From Melanopsichium pennsylvanicum (taxonomy: Eukaryota > Basidiomycota > Ustilaginomycetes > Ustilaginales), in assembly GCA_900208305.1 (NCBI GenBank), contig OAPG01000012.1:310001-374000 (forward strand): 64,000 bases of DNA. Direction: 5' to 3'. This document shows positions 41,715 through 52,745 of the stretch, piece after piece. Numbering within the stretch: the first letter of the stretch is position 1; every line of letters starts with the position of its first letter. Position numbers and translations under genes: made by a program. The notes below the pieces were generated by a model that saw only the letters and a program-made list of their open reading frames with translations, made no database searches and was not told the origin of the DNA.

Positions 41715-42962
41715 ATGACGTATCATCGCCACTACACAGCAACCTTATCCACACAAATCCCCGTCGATCCTAACCCTTTGCACCCACCCAGTCTCACTTC
41801 ACCTTTTTCCTACACTCTCCCCCTCGCGGAGCCCAGTAGAATGATCAAACAAGCTGCACCACAGCACCCCCAAGGACTCACCAAACTCCAGCATCGGCTT
41901 CTCTACGAATCAGATTCCGACTCTTCCTTTGACTTCACCTTCAGCTCCCCGTCAAGCATCGGAAGCAACTCAGAATATAGCGATGTTGGCTATCAGAGTT
42001 CGTCTAGGTCACGCACGAGCAGTCATGGTGCCTCCAGGAGGCCAGGCGGACATGCTTCTCGCTCCGAGTCCATTTCGTCGGTTCTGGGCTCATCTATTGC
42101 GATACAGAGAGTGTTGATGGGAAACACCGCATCCGCTTCCAGCAATACGCGCAAGTCATCGCATCGTCAGTCAGTGCGTGATATCGCCAACGCGTTTGAA
42201 AACGCGGCCAAAACGACTGGCACCACTCCCGTTGCTCCCAAGAAGCTGTTCAGCACTTCACTGGGCCGCGTAGACGAAGTTGCTGCATTCACTAACAATG
42301 ACGGCAACAACAAGACGGTTCAAAACGCGAGCGCTCAATCTCTGCCCACCGTTTCGACGCAATCGATCAACTCGTACATCACCCGCAACTCCAACGCCAG
42401 GTCTACCGTGCCTTCCAGGCTAAAAATTACAAGGCAGCCCGGAAAAGGGCCCTTGTCAGCGCCCGCGACGATCAGTACCGAATGCTCCCAAGCAAACTTG
42501 CGCGATTCAGCCGAAGCAAACACTCAATTTGTCTTTCCCCCACGCGGCTCAGCACAAAGACGCTGGCCTTATGATGAATCAAACCCAAGAGCGAGAAGCT
42601 TTATCAGTCTCGACGACGATTGTCATGATGAGGATGATCTTGGAGCAGTGTTTGATATCATCCCTTCGCCCTCTCGGACGAGATCGCCTCTCCCAAGAGC
42701 CGCTATGCCTATGCAGAGTACACAGGAGGATCCCATCCGAGCTTCCATTTCGACTGACGTCAACTCAATGAGCGCCAACCTGCTCTCACCGTCGCTCTCA
42801 GCGGCCGCATCTCGACGCGAATCAATCGACTCTTGCTACTCCTCTGACTCGCTCTCTGGCTGCCCTTTTTCTCTGCAACTGCCAGACAGGGGCAACAGGC
42901 CAAGCTCCGACGCTTCTTTTCTTGAGCTTGACGAGATGGATCAATTCAAGAATCTTTTCTTG

Positions 42963-42995
<33 letters not shown>

Positions 42996-43778
42996 CACAG
43001 TGTCGATTTCGTCAACCCACGCGCCGAACCACGCGAACCCATAAATGCAGAGAGTGAAGCATGCCAGCGGGTTCAAATTTCATCTGCCAACCCCACAACT
43101 GTTGGCGCAGCCACAGTAGCCGTGGAGCGGAATAGAGCTTCACCTCGTGCCTCCACCTCAGCTCTGCATCCTCTGATTCTTTCCAAGTCAAGACCATCTT
43201 CGAGTTCGAGCTCCACGTCGACGCTTACGCCCTCCACCAGCAAAACCACCGAAGCTGCCTGGAAGTCGATGCGAATCAACAACGAGACCTCTTTCCCTTT
43301 GCCACCAGTAACACAAGGGAAGCCTAGCTTCAGTGATCGATTCGGGTTGTTTAAAAACAAGCCAGCCGACACTCTCACCGACGGTACTAAGGCTCGGGAC
43401 ATTGTTCCATCGGCGAGAGATGCGCTGAATTTGGGTAGCGAGAATGGGGCTGACCAGTCGTTAGCGATTGCAGAGCTCAAGCGAGAAGCGCAAGCGTTGC
43501 TTGAATCGATCAAATATCTTGGCGAAGAGATGGATACTTTAATCCCATCTACGCATAGGCTTTCTGGGACTGGACATGGACCAAATGATGTCAAGAATAA
43601 CAATGACAAGGTATTTAAGCCTGATTCGAGCAACCGTAGTGTAGAAGAAGGGGACGCAAAAGTGACGACTTTTGTTGCGGTCGACCAGAGCTATTCAGAT
43701 GTTTGGCGATTGATGGATAATTGGTATTGGAGCAGTTTTCAAGTTGGAACCGGGATTGCTACTTGTTCTACACTTTAG
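41715..43778 (+). CDS. Ser-rich protein of unknown function, 687 residues
   Basis: Not recognised. The frame opens at 41517 but its first ATG is 41715 (MTYHRHYTATLS). A second candidate start is the ATG at 41841 (MIKQAAPQHPQGLTKLQHRL). Mostly disordered: Ser/Thr/Pro-rich with a nine-Ser tract encoded by an AGC repeat (42966-42992). Ordered-looking islands: HQGL-like start, FISLDDDCHDEDDLGAVFDIIPSPSR in the middle, a coiled-coil helix near 580-610 (LAIELKREAQALLESIKYL-type), and a sharply different last 25 residues, DVWRLMDNWYWSSFQVG then TGIATCSTL, which look like a conserved C-terminal motif. Possibly a signalling or regulatory protein; this is a guess. Convergent with the bZIP gene. Confidence 0.7.
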
Positions 43779-43947
43779 CACCACTTCATAGAAGAGTTTG
43801 ATTTGTGCTGCTACTTTCAACGATTGGATACAATTACAGCACATTTCAGGGGGGTTTGACTTTTTTTTTTTTTTTTTTTTTCGCCAACATTGCACACTTA
43901 CGTTTCACCATTCGCCAAAGGTAAACATTTTCAATTTCTTTTCCATC

Positions 43948-43980
<33 letters not shown>

Positions 43981-44408
43981 CTGTATATGTGTAAATTCCT
44001 TTTTTTTTTGTCACAATTGACAGAGTCTAAAAAAAAACAAAACAAAACTGTATTTCTATTTCCCAAAATTGCTTCTTGCAAATAATTCACACCAAAACCC
44101 CCACCTCAAACCCCCACTCATCCCAAACTCCACTAACATCAAGAGCACACATCACCCCCAAAAAAAAAGAATAATAATTCGTAAATTCGGAAACGAGAGT
44201 AGCGATTGAATTAAACGTAGAAAAGGCAACAACAGAACAAGACACTGCAAAAACTGAGCCATGTGATCGCTGGTCACCAAAAAAAAAAAGGAGACCAAAC
44301 AGACCCGAGACCATTCGATATACAACCCCCAGAAAGCCCCACAATATGAAACAGAGCGATGGAGACATCAGATCACCTTTTTACACAAACAGAGCCACTC
44401 ATTCGATC
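43779..44408. other. Intergenic low-complexity spacer between convergent genes
   Basis: Holds a 21-nt T run (43861-43881), a (TC)n repeat (about 43948-43973) followed by TATATA, and several A runs. Probably the two 3' UTRs. No gene seen. Confidence 0.7.
43948..43973. repeat. (TC)n dinucleotide repeat
   Basis: About thirteen alternating TC copies, followed by a short TA run, 170 nt after the stop of the 41715 gene. Confidence 0.9.
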
Positions 44409-46192
44409 TCAGGCGACAAGGGAAGCAAGCAAGCCAGGCCAATCCATAGCTGTGTCAGCTTTAAGGTTGTGCCCAGAGCCAAGCAATCCACTTGATTCGT
44501 TCTCGTCGAGACCAATGTTGAGCTGAAGTGGCTCTTCAATCTCGATGTCGAGATCGACAAGGTCAAAGGGAGAGGAGCCGGCGCTGGTAGCGTCGGATGA
44601 CTCGACGACGCTGAGGCCCGAGGTGTCTGCCGTCTGTTCGCTCGAGTTGCCGTAAATGTCTTGAAGCATCGCGTCGGTGGCCAGTTCCCACATGTTCCTT
44701 TCTGTAGGCAGAAGAGGAGAGTTGAGAAGCTGAAATCGCTGTTCCATGTCTGCGTTCTTGTTGTCGTCTTGAGGCAAGCTGATGGTGTTAAACTTGCTGC
44801 TGTGCTCGCCACTCTCGCCCTCAGCCGAGCCCGCCTTGGTGTTGGCGGCGCTCAGGCTTGCGAGCTCACCTGCAGAGGCGCTTGCTGATCGCGAAGCGCC
44901 TGCTGTTGCTGAAGCTGCAGAGTCCTCGCCCACAGATATAGGTTGAGTCTGGGCGGTAGGCGTCGAGGCACCTTGATCTTGAGTCGCAGTCGTCGCGTCA
45001 CCGTTGGCGAACTTGGCGTCGTCGAGGTTGATAAAGTTGGAGAGGAGAGCTTCAGTTTCACGGGCAACGCTGGCTGCCTTTGCTGCTTCGACGGAATGCT
45101 GAGGCAAAGTGGTTTGGGAGCCGGCCGCGATCGTCGACGGCTGCTCTGCTGCGAGAAGGCTGGTCTCACCGGCGAGGGGGTACTCTTGGTTGACAATGCT
45201 GCTGCCATTGGCATCGACATTGCTTCCAACCCTTCCGTTGGCAACTCTGGTATCGGCGACACCGACGAACTGTGTGAAGACATCCGCTGCTGGGACTGCT
45301 CGAGCTCGGCATCTTTGTAAAAAGATGGTGCATCAGAGCAGGTCGCCTCCGCTGCAGGGAGGCGAACATCTTCATTCGAGGTTTGCTGATCCAAAGTGCC
45401 AAGGGAGAGGGAAGAGGAAGCGGTCGATGCCGGCGCTGCAATCGTGAGGGGCAAGGTGACCTCCTTGCTGGCAAGACCATTGTTCTGCAGAAGGGCAGAC
45501 GCAAGATCAGCGGACAACCCCGCATCAATCTGCGGAGCAAGCGCTGAATAGGAGGGGGCGGCGAAAGACGATGAGGAGGAAGGAAGAGATGAGGATGCGG
45601 AAGAAGACGACGACGACGACGACGACGACGACATGAGTAATGGGACGAGAGAAGGGGCAACGGTACGGAGAATTGTTTCAAGAGTGTTGATGCGAGTCTG
45701 AGCGTCGTTGAACTTGGCCTCCAGGGCCTGACGGATGAGTTGATCCTGATCACGCTGCTGACGGAGCAAGGTGTTCTCGGACTTTAAAGAGTTGACAGAG
45801 CCTTCGAGCTGTTCGACGTATGCCTTCTTACGCTCTCGCGAGTATTGGGCTGAGAGCCGGTTACGGGCTTGACGAGCTTCGAGACGAGCCTTGCGTTCCT
45901 CGTCGCTGGCTTTCCCGCGTCGTCCGGTACTGGTGGGCTTGGAGGGTGATACAGAGGATGACGAATGGTCGAGATCTTCGTCGTCGGATTCGTCCTCGTC
46001 CTCGTCCTCGTTTGCGTGGGCGAACTTTCGCTTCTTGATGCTCGAGCTCGAAGGAGTTAGAGAGACATCAGCAAATTCCTCCTTGAGAGGCGTCTCTGGA
46101 AGACGAGAAGAGGAAGCGACTGCTGATGGCGACGCTGTGGAAGGCTGAGGGAGGGCAGGGGCGGGGGATGAAGCTACGGTGATGCTTGTCAT
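44409..46192 (-). CDS. cib1: HAC1/Cib1-type bZIP regulator of the unfolded protein response, with Ire1-type intron
   Basis: ER-stress transcription factor. ATG at 46192. Two products. Unspliced: 46192-44852, 446 residues. Spliced by removing 45354-45290 (65 nt): exons 46192-45355 and 45289-44409, 1719 nt, 572 residues. Both share residues 1-279; the junction falls in codon 280. Shared part: an acidic stretch (NEDEDEDESDDEDLD, 61-75), then the bZIP at about 98-160 (basic region RNRLSAQYSRERKK, leucine zipper following), then a poly-Ser tract from a GAC/TCG repeat. The spliced tail (AADVFTQFVGVADTRV onward, ETEALLSNFINLDD, ending MDWPGLLASLVA) is acidic and hydrophobic, like an activation domain. 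The 65-nt length equals what I recall for Ustilago maydis cib1. I assign HAC1/cib1 by bZIP plus intron structure, not by alignment. Confidence 0.9.
45290..45354 (-). promoter_or_regulatory. Unconventional 65-nt intron (Ire1/tRNA-ligase type) in the bZIP mRNA
   Basis: There are no GT-AG ends. In the RNA sense, the 5' cut lies in loop CTG/CAGC, held by a perfect 7-bp stem CGCCTCC with GGAGGCG (hairpin 45344-45364). The 3' cut lies in loop CAG/CAGC, held by a short stem GTCC with GGAT (45282-45296, one G-U). Both loops fit the CNG/NNGN rule for Ire1 substrates, and the flanks CCTGCAGCGGA and CCAGCAGCGGA are near-identical. Removal shifts the frame by two bases and joins the two long frames. Confidence 0.9.
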
Positions 46193-47334
46193 GTTGGTCG
46201 ATTTGTACTTGGTGGTGCAGAGGCTAGGAACTTGGAAGAGTTGGAAGGAAAGCGTCGAAGAGGGGACAAGAAGGAATGGAACGGAGATACTCTCGAAAAC
46301 TCAGTGAAGGAGAAAAGATGTAAAGGTGTAGATGGCTAATACAGAGCTGCGATGATGTGTGTGGGAAACGTGGAAGGTGGGGAGCCTATGCGTTGAAGCA
46401 CAAGGCGATAATGCGTGTTAGGAGAAGCGAGATGTGGAGAGACTGTGTGGAAGAAGGATGATGTGTACGTGGAAGGAGTAGGGAGAATGGAAAGATGGCA
46501 GAAGGTGATGCGAATGACGATGGAGAAGAGGTGCAGGTGGTGGTGATAAGGTGAGGATGCAGTGCATGGATCTTTGATTCCCGCTCCTGTCGACGTGGCA
46601 CTCGCATTTCGAGCTCAGCCTATAATTTTGCTATTTGTTTAACTTACTTGCACTTGAGCTGTGTGACTGCAAACGGCAAAAAGGCTGTGTTTGGTGCATA
46701 TTTCATGGATCGACGTGGAACCCTGAAAAAGTGAGCTTAGTTTTGGAACTCCCGTACGAAATATTTTATTAGAATTTGCTATCGTCGATATGCGAGCCGA
46801 TCGATCGATCGAACCGATTCTTTGACGCGCGCTTTTTGAACTTAACCACTCAGTGCTGATGCTGCAGGATGATGCTGTTGCGCTTTGTCAAGGCGCCAAA
46901 TTTGGACAAACAACAGGCTCAGAACCGCGTGTCGGCAAACAACAATCCACAGAATCACGAATTACTCGTGACTGTAATTACCTGTATTTTGTGCTAACAC
47001 AGCACGGCCCGTTCTGGAGTGAGTGAGTGTGTGAGCATTGCTGTTAGACGATGGTTTTGTCACACACACACACACACACACGAATCGCATCCTCATACCC
47101 GCCTGAATTATGATTCAACATTCCTGAGTGCCAGTCTAGGCTTTGCTATCCCAACGACAATCATGTCGAATGTAGCGCCTTTTTGCCGCCCTCCGCAACC
47201 TTAAGAGCGCTCGCTCGTTTACCATCAAGCCGCAGACAGAACGAGTCAGATCGAACACAAGGACACCGCAAGTCTTACTGAAATTAGGAGAGCAAGGCTG
47301 CAATCGTCCAGCACGGCCTCCCCTCTCAACTGTA
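46193..47334. promoter_or_regulatory. Divergent region between the bZIP gene and the 47335 gene
   Basis: 1142 nt without a supported gene. It includes the bZIP leader, an AT-rich part with CTGTAATTACCTGTATTTTG near 46973, and (CA)n at 47061-47081. Confidence 0.5.
47061..47081. repeat. (CA)n dinucleotide repeat
   Basis: About ten CA copies in the spacer upstream of the 47335 gene. Confidence 0.9.
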
Positions 47335-48906
47335 ATGATGAAAGCCCAGCGGCCGAACAGACCGAGGGTGCACAGTGGTGCTCGCAACGCCATGTTCGAT
47401 GATGTGGACGATCTCCTTCGTGATGACACCGCAAACGACAGCAAGCAAACTCCATCACCTCCACCATTTACGGTTGCAGGATCCGCCCTTGCAACTGCCG
47501 CAACGCTTGCTCTGGAAAATCTAAACCGGTCTGGCGTCGCAGCCTCCGAGCGCTCAGTTCCGGCTTACCAACCGCCTCTGCGCCAAAGGATCGCTGACTT
47601 TTACCAACGACACACTACGCTGATCGAAGCGATCAAAGACCTCGGCGACGTTCCCGCAAAACTGGAACAGACCCAGCATGACATCTTTGCGGTCACTGGC
47701 AAGGTCAAGAGCCAAGAAGTGCGGCTCAAGACACTACAAATCTTCACCCAAGAGTTGCGAGACGCTCATCACAAGATGGGCAGCTCAATGACAAAGCGTC
47801 TTATGAACAAAAGAGGCAACCGCGCACGCCTTGTCATCCAAGCTCACAACGACGCTGAAAAAGCAGCCGTGCAACAAGCAGCACATGAGGCCGAGCTCGA
47901 GAGTAGCAAATTTCTTTTGTCTTGCAAGTATGAGCGTAAAGTCGAGCTGGAAAGGGACCTAATCGACTACTCGGCACTATCTAACGAGCTGGACAAGATA
48001 GACGACACCTTGTTCGATGGTGCTACCCCTGAATTTGTGCAAGACGACTATGCAGAATGGGAAGTCAAAGTGTGGTTGCAGGTGCAGTTGTTCATGGCTG
48101 CAGAGACGAACCGCGAGAAACGAGCACGTCAAATGCTCAAGGACGCATCGCCCATCCTCGTTTCCATCATCAAAGACGTCCAGACGGCTTTGCAACACTG
48201 CATCGATGCGGGTGTTGCAAGCAATCAAAAGTATTCCAAGAACCTCGTCTCTAACACCACCCCCAAATCCACCGTCAAAGGTACACAACCTCTAGTACTG
48301 CGAGCCAAGACGAGCTCGGGCAAGTTTTTCACCACCCTCGCCAAGGCGCGAGGCAGTCAAATGCTAGTTGAGCGCCCGCCCGAATTCAAGCTGATCGAGT
48401 TGCACCTTATGCCAGGAAGCAAGAATCCAAAGGCAGTCGACGAAAGGGGGCTGCACAAGTCGCTCGAGACGTCGTACGCACAAGCAAAAACGCTTGATTC
48501 TTATCTCAAGCGCGAAATTGCAGCCAGCCTAGAGCGCCAGAAGAAGCTGACGGCCGAGACTGCAAAGCTGCATGGCACCATGCGGAGTGCAAAACAACAC
48601 CTTCGTGATGTGCGTCGACGCATCATCCAGTCCGTCGTAGCTGAAGAAAGAAGCGAAGGAACGGGTGCGCAGCGGACATCGACAAACTACAATCATGCCG
48701 AGGAACGACCGACTTCGGATGGCAACCCTTCATCCAGTAAGGAGCAGCGCAACTTTGCTCTTCCGCTGCAGGATGCCCCCAATCCGATGATCTCGACGCA
48801 TTTCCAGGAAAATCTGAGGAAGGAAGCACTCTCTCGTTTACGTAAGCTCGTAGCTTTGCCTGAACCTGAATCGGATGATGACAATCTTTATCCAGTGATT
48901 GCATGA
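47335..48906 (+). CDS. Coiled-coil protein of unknown function, 523 residues
   Basis: One exon, ATG-ATG at 47335. Not recognised. Residues 1-75 are disordered. About 80-240 is strongly helical (RQRIADFYQRHTTLIEAIKD, KLKTLQ-type heptads, ELRDAHHKMGSSMTKRLMNK, EAELESSKFLLSCKYERKVE). A middle part has FVQDDYAEWEVKVWLQVQLF, and a second helical stretch (about 375-440, KTLDSYLKREIAASLERQKKL) precedes a disordered tail ending ESDDDNLYPVIA. The pattern of charged helices would suit a scaffold or membrane-remodelling adaptor, but no motif decides. It is divergent from the bZIP gene. Confidence 0.75.
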   Translation: MMKAQRPNRPRVHSGARNAMFDDVDDLLRDDTANDSKQTPSPPPFTVAGSALATAATLALENLNRSGVAASERSVPAYQPPLRQRIADFYQRHTTLIEAIKDLGDVPAKLEQTQHDIFAVTGKVKSQEVRLKTLQIFTQELRDAHHKMGSSMTKRLMNKRGNRARLVIQAHNDAEKAAVQQAAHEAELESSKFLLSCKYERKVELERDLIDYSALSNELDKIDDTLFDGATPEFVQDDYAEWEVKVWLQVQLFMAAETNREKRARQMLKDASPILVSIIKDVQTALQHCIDAGVASNQKYSKNLVSNTTPKSTVKGTQPLVLRAKTSSGKFFTTLAKARGSQMLVERPPEFKLIELHLMPGSKNPKAVDERGLHKSLETSYAQAKTLDSYLKREIAASLERQKKLTAETAKLHGTMRSAKQHLRDVRRRIIQSVVAEERSEGTGAQRTSTNYNHAEERPTSDGNPSSSKEQRNFALPLQDAPNPMISTHFQENLRKEALSRLRKLVALPEPESDDDNLYPVIA

Positions 48907-51900
48907 TTGATCAAAAGCACCCACGCTCACCGCCTTTCTCAACCCGAGGAGGCTGACGCTCAACCATTCATTATTTTGTTGATTCATTCCAGCCTTTTGT
49001 TTGTATTCTTAGCTCTTCGCATGCAGTTTCATAGTCTATTAGCAATCTGTTAATCTTTTCGTCACTTATCGTAACGTTTCGTAAGATTTGACATGTTGAA
49101 AGGATGTGCTGATGTGACGGATCATTTAGATATTTGGTGTGGTTAAGACGAATTCCAGAAGGGTGCAAGCAGGGTTGCAACGGACCTGATTTGTTGAAAA
49201 GCATTCTGATGCTATCCGACAAGGTTGCACATTGATCAGAAGATCGGGCTTATGAGACTAGTTGCTGGGCTGCGATGCGAGGTAATGTTAAACTTGGATC
49301 AGATCACATGTTTCGGAGCTTGCAGACAATGCGCGCTTATTGGCGTGCTAGGGGTTGGCAAATTGAAGCCGGCCAGTCGAACAGGCTCCAAGACGCTTAG
49401 ATTCGCCATCTTGGCATGATTCTTACCAAAAATCTTAAGGTCTTTGCAGAATCTTTGTGCAGGCATCGATTGTGGAAAATTGGCAGAGGTATGCTGAGCA
49501 AGGAGAAAAAACCCGTTTAATCCGAACTCCAGTCTAGCGCTTTGAGATGTCCAAGTCAGATGGGGGGCCCCACACTTGTGATGTACAGGTATGCAGGTAC
49601 ATGTTTGACTTGAAGACCGCCGACATACATTTTTGTGGGGTAACAAGAGGTGGTCAAACACAATTCCGGCTAAACCAGACGATCAAGGCTTTCCAGCATA
49701 AGCAGAAATCATGCTTACATACTGAGTCGGTTCTTCTAATGGAATGCCGAGACTATGCATACGTATGATGTGATGTGAAGCCAAGGCAAGCTATATGGAG
49801 CTTCTGCTCATCGAAAGTGAAAGCAGAGTTGACCAGGCTTCCGGCGGAGGAGAAGTCCATCAGGGCAACAAGATGAAGGCATGACTTAGTTGTCGATGCG
49901 ACGAATTTTTTCCGAGTGCGTTCCAGGTCACAAAGTAGTCACGGGACGTAGTTGAAAGTAGAGTATGCTTTTGTCACAAACCCTATTAGTGGTTGATGAC
50001 GACTTGCCGACACAGAGAGATGCTTGGATGATAAGGACAGGGTGATCTGACATGACGGCGTTCGCCGAAGGGGTTCAGCTGTGAGACATGTGGTGATGAC
50101 ACCTCCTGGCCAGGCACATAAAGCAGAGCAACATTGTGAATCACATCACAAATGTAGGAGAGTCGTAGGATCTGCCAAGGCTTGTCACTCGGTGCGCAGT
50201 GTATGGCGGAGAAGGGATGCCAAGAGACGAAAACGTGGCAGAATAATTGCTCTGCAACATGTCCCCGAAATTTGCCAAGAGTTCCAACGTGCATTGTTTC
50301 AAACAGCGCCGACGCACCTCGCCTCTCTCCTGTCAAATGTCTTTTGTCGCTCGGGGCTGGCACTTTTCGACAGCAGACGTCAATTTGCGAGCCGACCGTT
50401 CGAGCGATCTCGAATCATTCCCCTTACTCAAAGGGTCTCGACCATCTGTGAACCTTTCCCCGCACTGATACCCAATCCTACGATCTTGACACACTCATCT
50501 TATCCCCCCACACAGATTTCTTATCTTACCCCGCACAGTCGAAACCTATGCGCCAGATTCGATGCTTTATGCATCTCAAGCTCCGACTTAGTCTGCTTTG
50601 CAAAGCGGTGAGAATTGACCAACATGCAGAGCAACGTAGCGCGACTCTCACATAGCAGGTCGATATGGAATTTTAGTCGTGATTGGTGCTGTTGTCCTCG
50701 GAATGTGCTTCTCCGATGGACCGTTCTCATGGATGTTTCCGCCGTGCTTACAGAGTTCGTATGATTCTTTCCGTCGTTGATCTCCCGGAGACATGGTGGC
50801 GTGGCTAAGGGCTGTTTCATGCTTCGCCAACTTTTTTATTTGCTTGGCAATGCACACTCATGCAGATTTCTGCTCGTCAGTGAGAAATCCTTGCTCTGAC
50901 TGTCTCTTTCTCATTACGTATCCAAATAGCGTATCCGAGACGACTTGTATCTAAATGAGATCGCGTTACCGTCCTCGCAGAGTGCATCCATTGCAGCGAT
51001 TTGCAGCGGCCAGCTTCGTACTCGCCCTGTGTGTCCCTTAATCTCTCCGTATTGCGGAGCTGGGTGACAGGCCTTCCATGGGAAAGGCAGCTGACAAGAT
51101 GTCTGCTTGAATGTCACCCTCTCCTGACCGGCGACTTTCGACACATAAGGCCTGAACACTGCATGGCCTATCTGCTCCAAAGGAGGAGACATTGTGTACT
51201 GCTTCGGTGCGATCTTGCTCACAACCACGAGCTTTCATTTTATCATACCCTGAACATCCAGATTGAACCCTAAAACAAACTGACCTTGGAAGAAGAGGAG
51301 GCTAAACAGCCAAGACAAGCTCAAGGTGTCGAGACGGCAGTGTGTGTATCCCCTTGTTTCAATTCCAACCGCCTGCTTCAAGCTTGTTGAGCGGCTCTTC
51401 TGAAGCTGGAAGGGCCCACAAAAGCTACTTTAACGCCGGTCTGGCGGGCAAGTATCCCAAGAGCTTCCTCGGTGAAGCTGGGTTTAGATTCCGGTGTAGG
51501 CTTTCCAACGCGGCTCCCACTGTCCTGCACCTTGTGCTACCGTCAATTTTCCGTTATCCGCTTTCAACAAACTTTAGCTTGTTCGCTTTAGCTGAGCGCA
51601 TCAAGGCTGTTCCTGCCCTTTCTTGCTTTGCTGCCAAGCAACACATTCGCACACCTTGTGCCTTGCCTCATTCTCCGTGCAGCTCACCAGTCTTTCTCTC
51701 CTTTTGTGTTTCCATTGGCGCTGCCACGATAAACTCACCTCGTGGCACTCTACTGAGTGTCCTGTCTTGCCCTCACCTTTGTCGTGTCACTGTGGCCGAA
51801 GAACCTGCACCTGGTCTCAAGCATCCCGTTTCAGGCTCCTCAAAACAACTTTTCTGTCAAGCCTTCATCTCTTTCAGTATCCCACCAAGTCTTCTTGTCC

Positions 51901-52745
51901 CGCTACGGAACTATTTGCTGCCTAAATTCCAATTTAGCCGCTTCAGCCTCCGTTCCTCCGCCGCCTCGTTTTCTCGGACAGCATCCAAGACTCGAACTTT
52001 CCAAGATTCACTGATTGACGCAGGGAACTGTACGACCTGCCTTCTGGCTCAGAGATCGGCTTTTGGTGTCCGGCCTCCTCCTCCCCGTTCTTTTCTTTTG
52101 CCATTTTTCGTGTGTTGAGAGAGCTGTGGGCTCATCATCAGTCTGTATATTGCAGTACGATAGCATCAATCTGATTGGTTTGCCCCGGACGCATCATCGG
52201 CCTGAGTGTTGCCTGGCCGTAGCGATACATGCATCGGCTTTGACAAGGATCAAGTCTCTTTCCCTGGCTAGAGCTTCACCACACGTCCAGAACATAGGGT
52301 TCCTTGTCAGTGTTGTGTGAAGAACGTGCGATTCATGGGCTCTGTTCCCCTCGTTAGGCACTTCTCCTCAGACTGCACCCCAGACTCAATTCAGGTCTCT
52401 CATTGTTCTTCGCAATGGTCAGCCCCAGACCGCCCTGACTATCGACCTGCACCCCGCATGCTCTCCTATCGGTAACCCCCACATTCATCCAGGGAACCAT
52501 CCCTCGCACTCTCCTGAAGCTATAAAGACGCGCATTCATTCTCACCTCCAACCCAACGCTTCCCTCGTCCTCTTCCCCAACTCCGTCTTTCATCTCATCC
52601 TTCCTCCGTCTCCCCATCCCTCTCGACCTCCTCGGCTCTCTCAAGCAGGCCCTCAGCAACTACAATTTTTCTTGAGAAGTGCAGGCACACACACTCAGGC
52701 TTCGTACCCGAACTGTTTTTTTTCTCACAACCAGATCTAGCTACC
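48907..52745. other. 3.8-kb region without a supported gene
   Basis: The longest gene-poor stretch in the window. Open frames up to 258 codons (51342-52118, plus) start with non-ATG codons and show Ser/Leu/Pro/Cys-rich, low-information sequence. From about 51300 to 52700 the plus strand is pyrimidine-rich, fitting a long promoter or leader for the transporter gene. No tRNA, rRNA or transposon part was recognised. Confidence 0.5.

Noticed and set aside
44852..46192. bZIP gene as a plain 446-residue protein with a separate downstream gene at 44409-45107
   Set aside because: The downstream frame has no ATG at its start, and the paired Ire1-type loops 65 nt apart join it to the bZIP half in frame.
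51342..52118. 258-codon plus-strand frame
   Set aside because: Starts with GTG, low-information Ser/Leu/Pro/Cys composition in pyrimidine-rich DNA, no motif; more likely leader or promoter.
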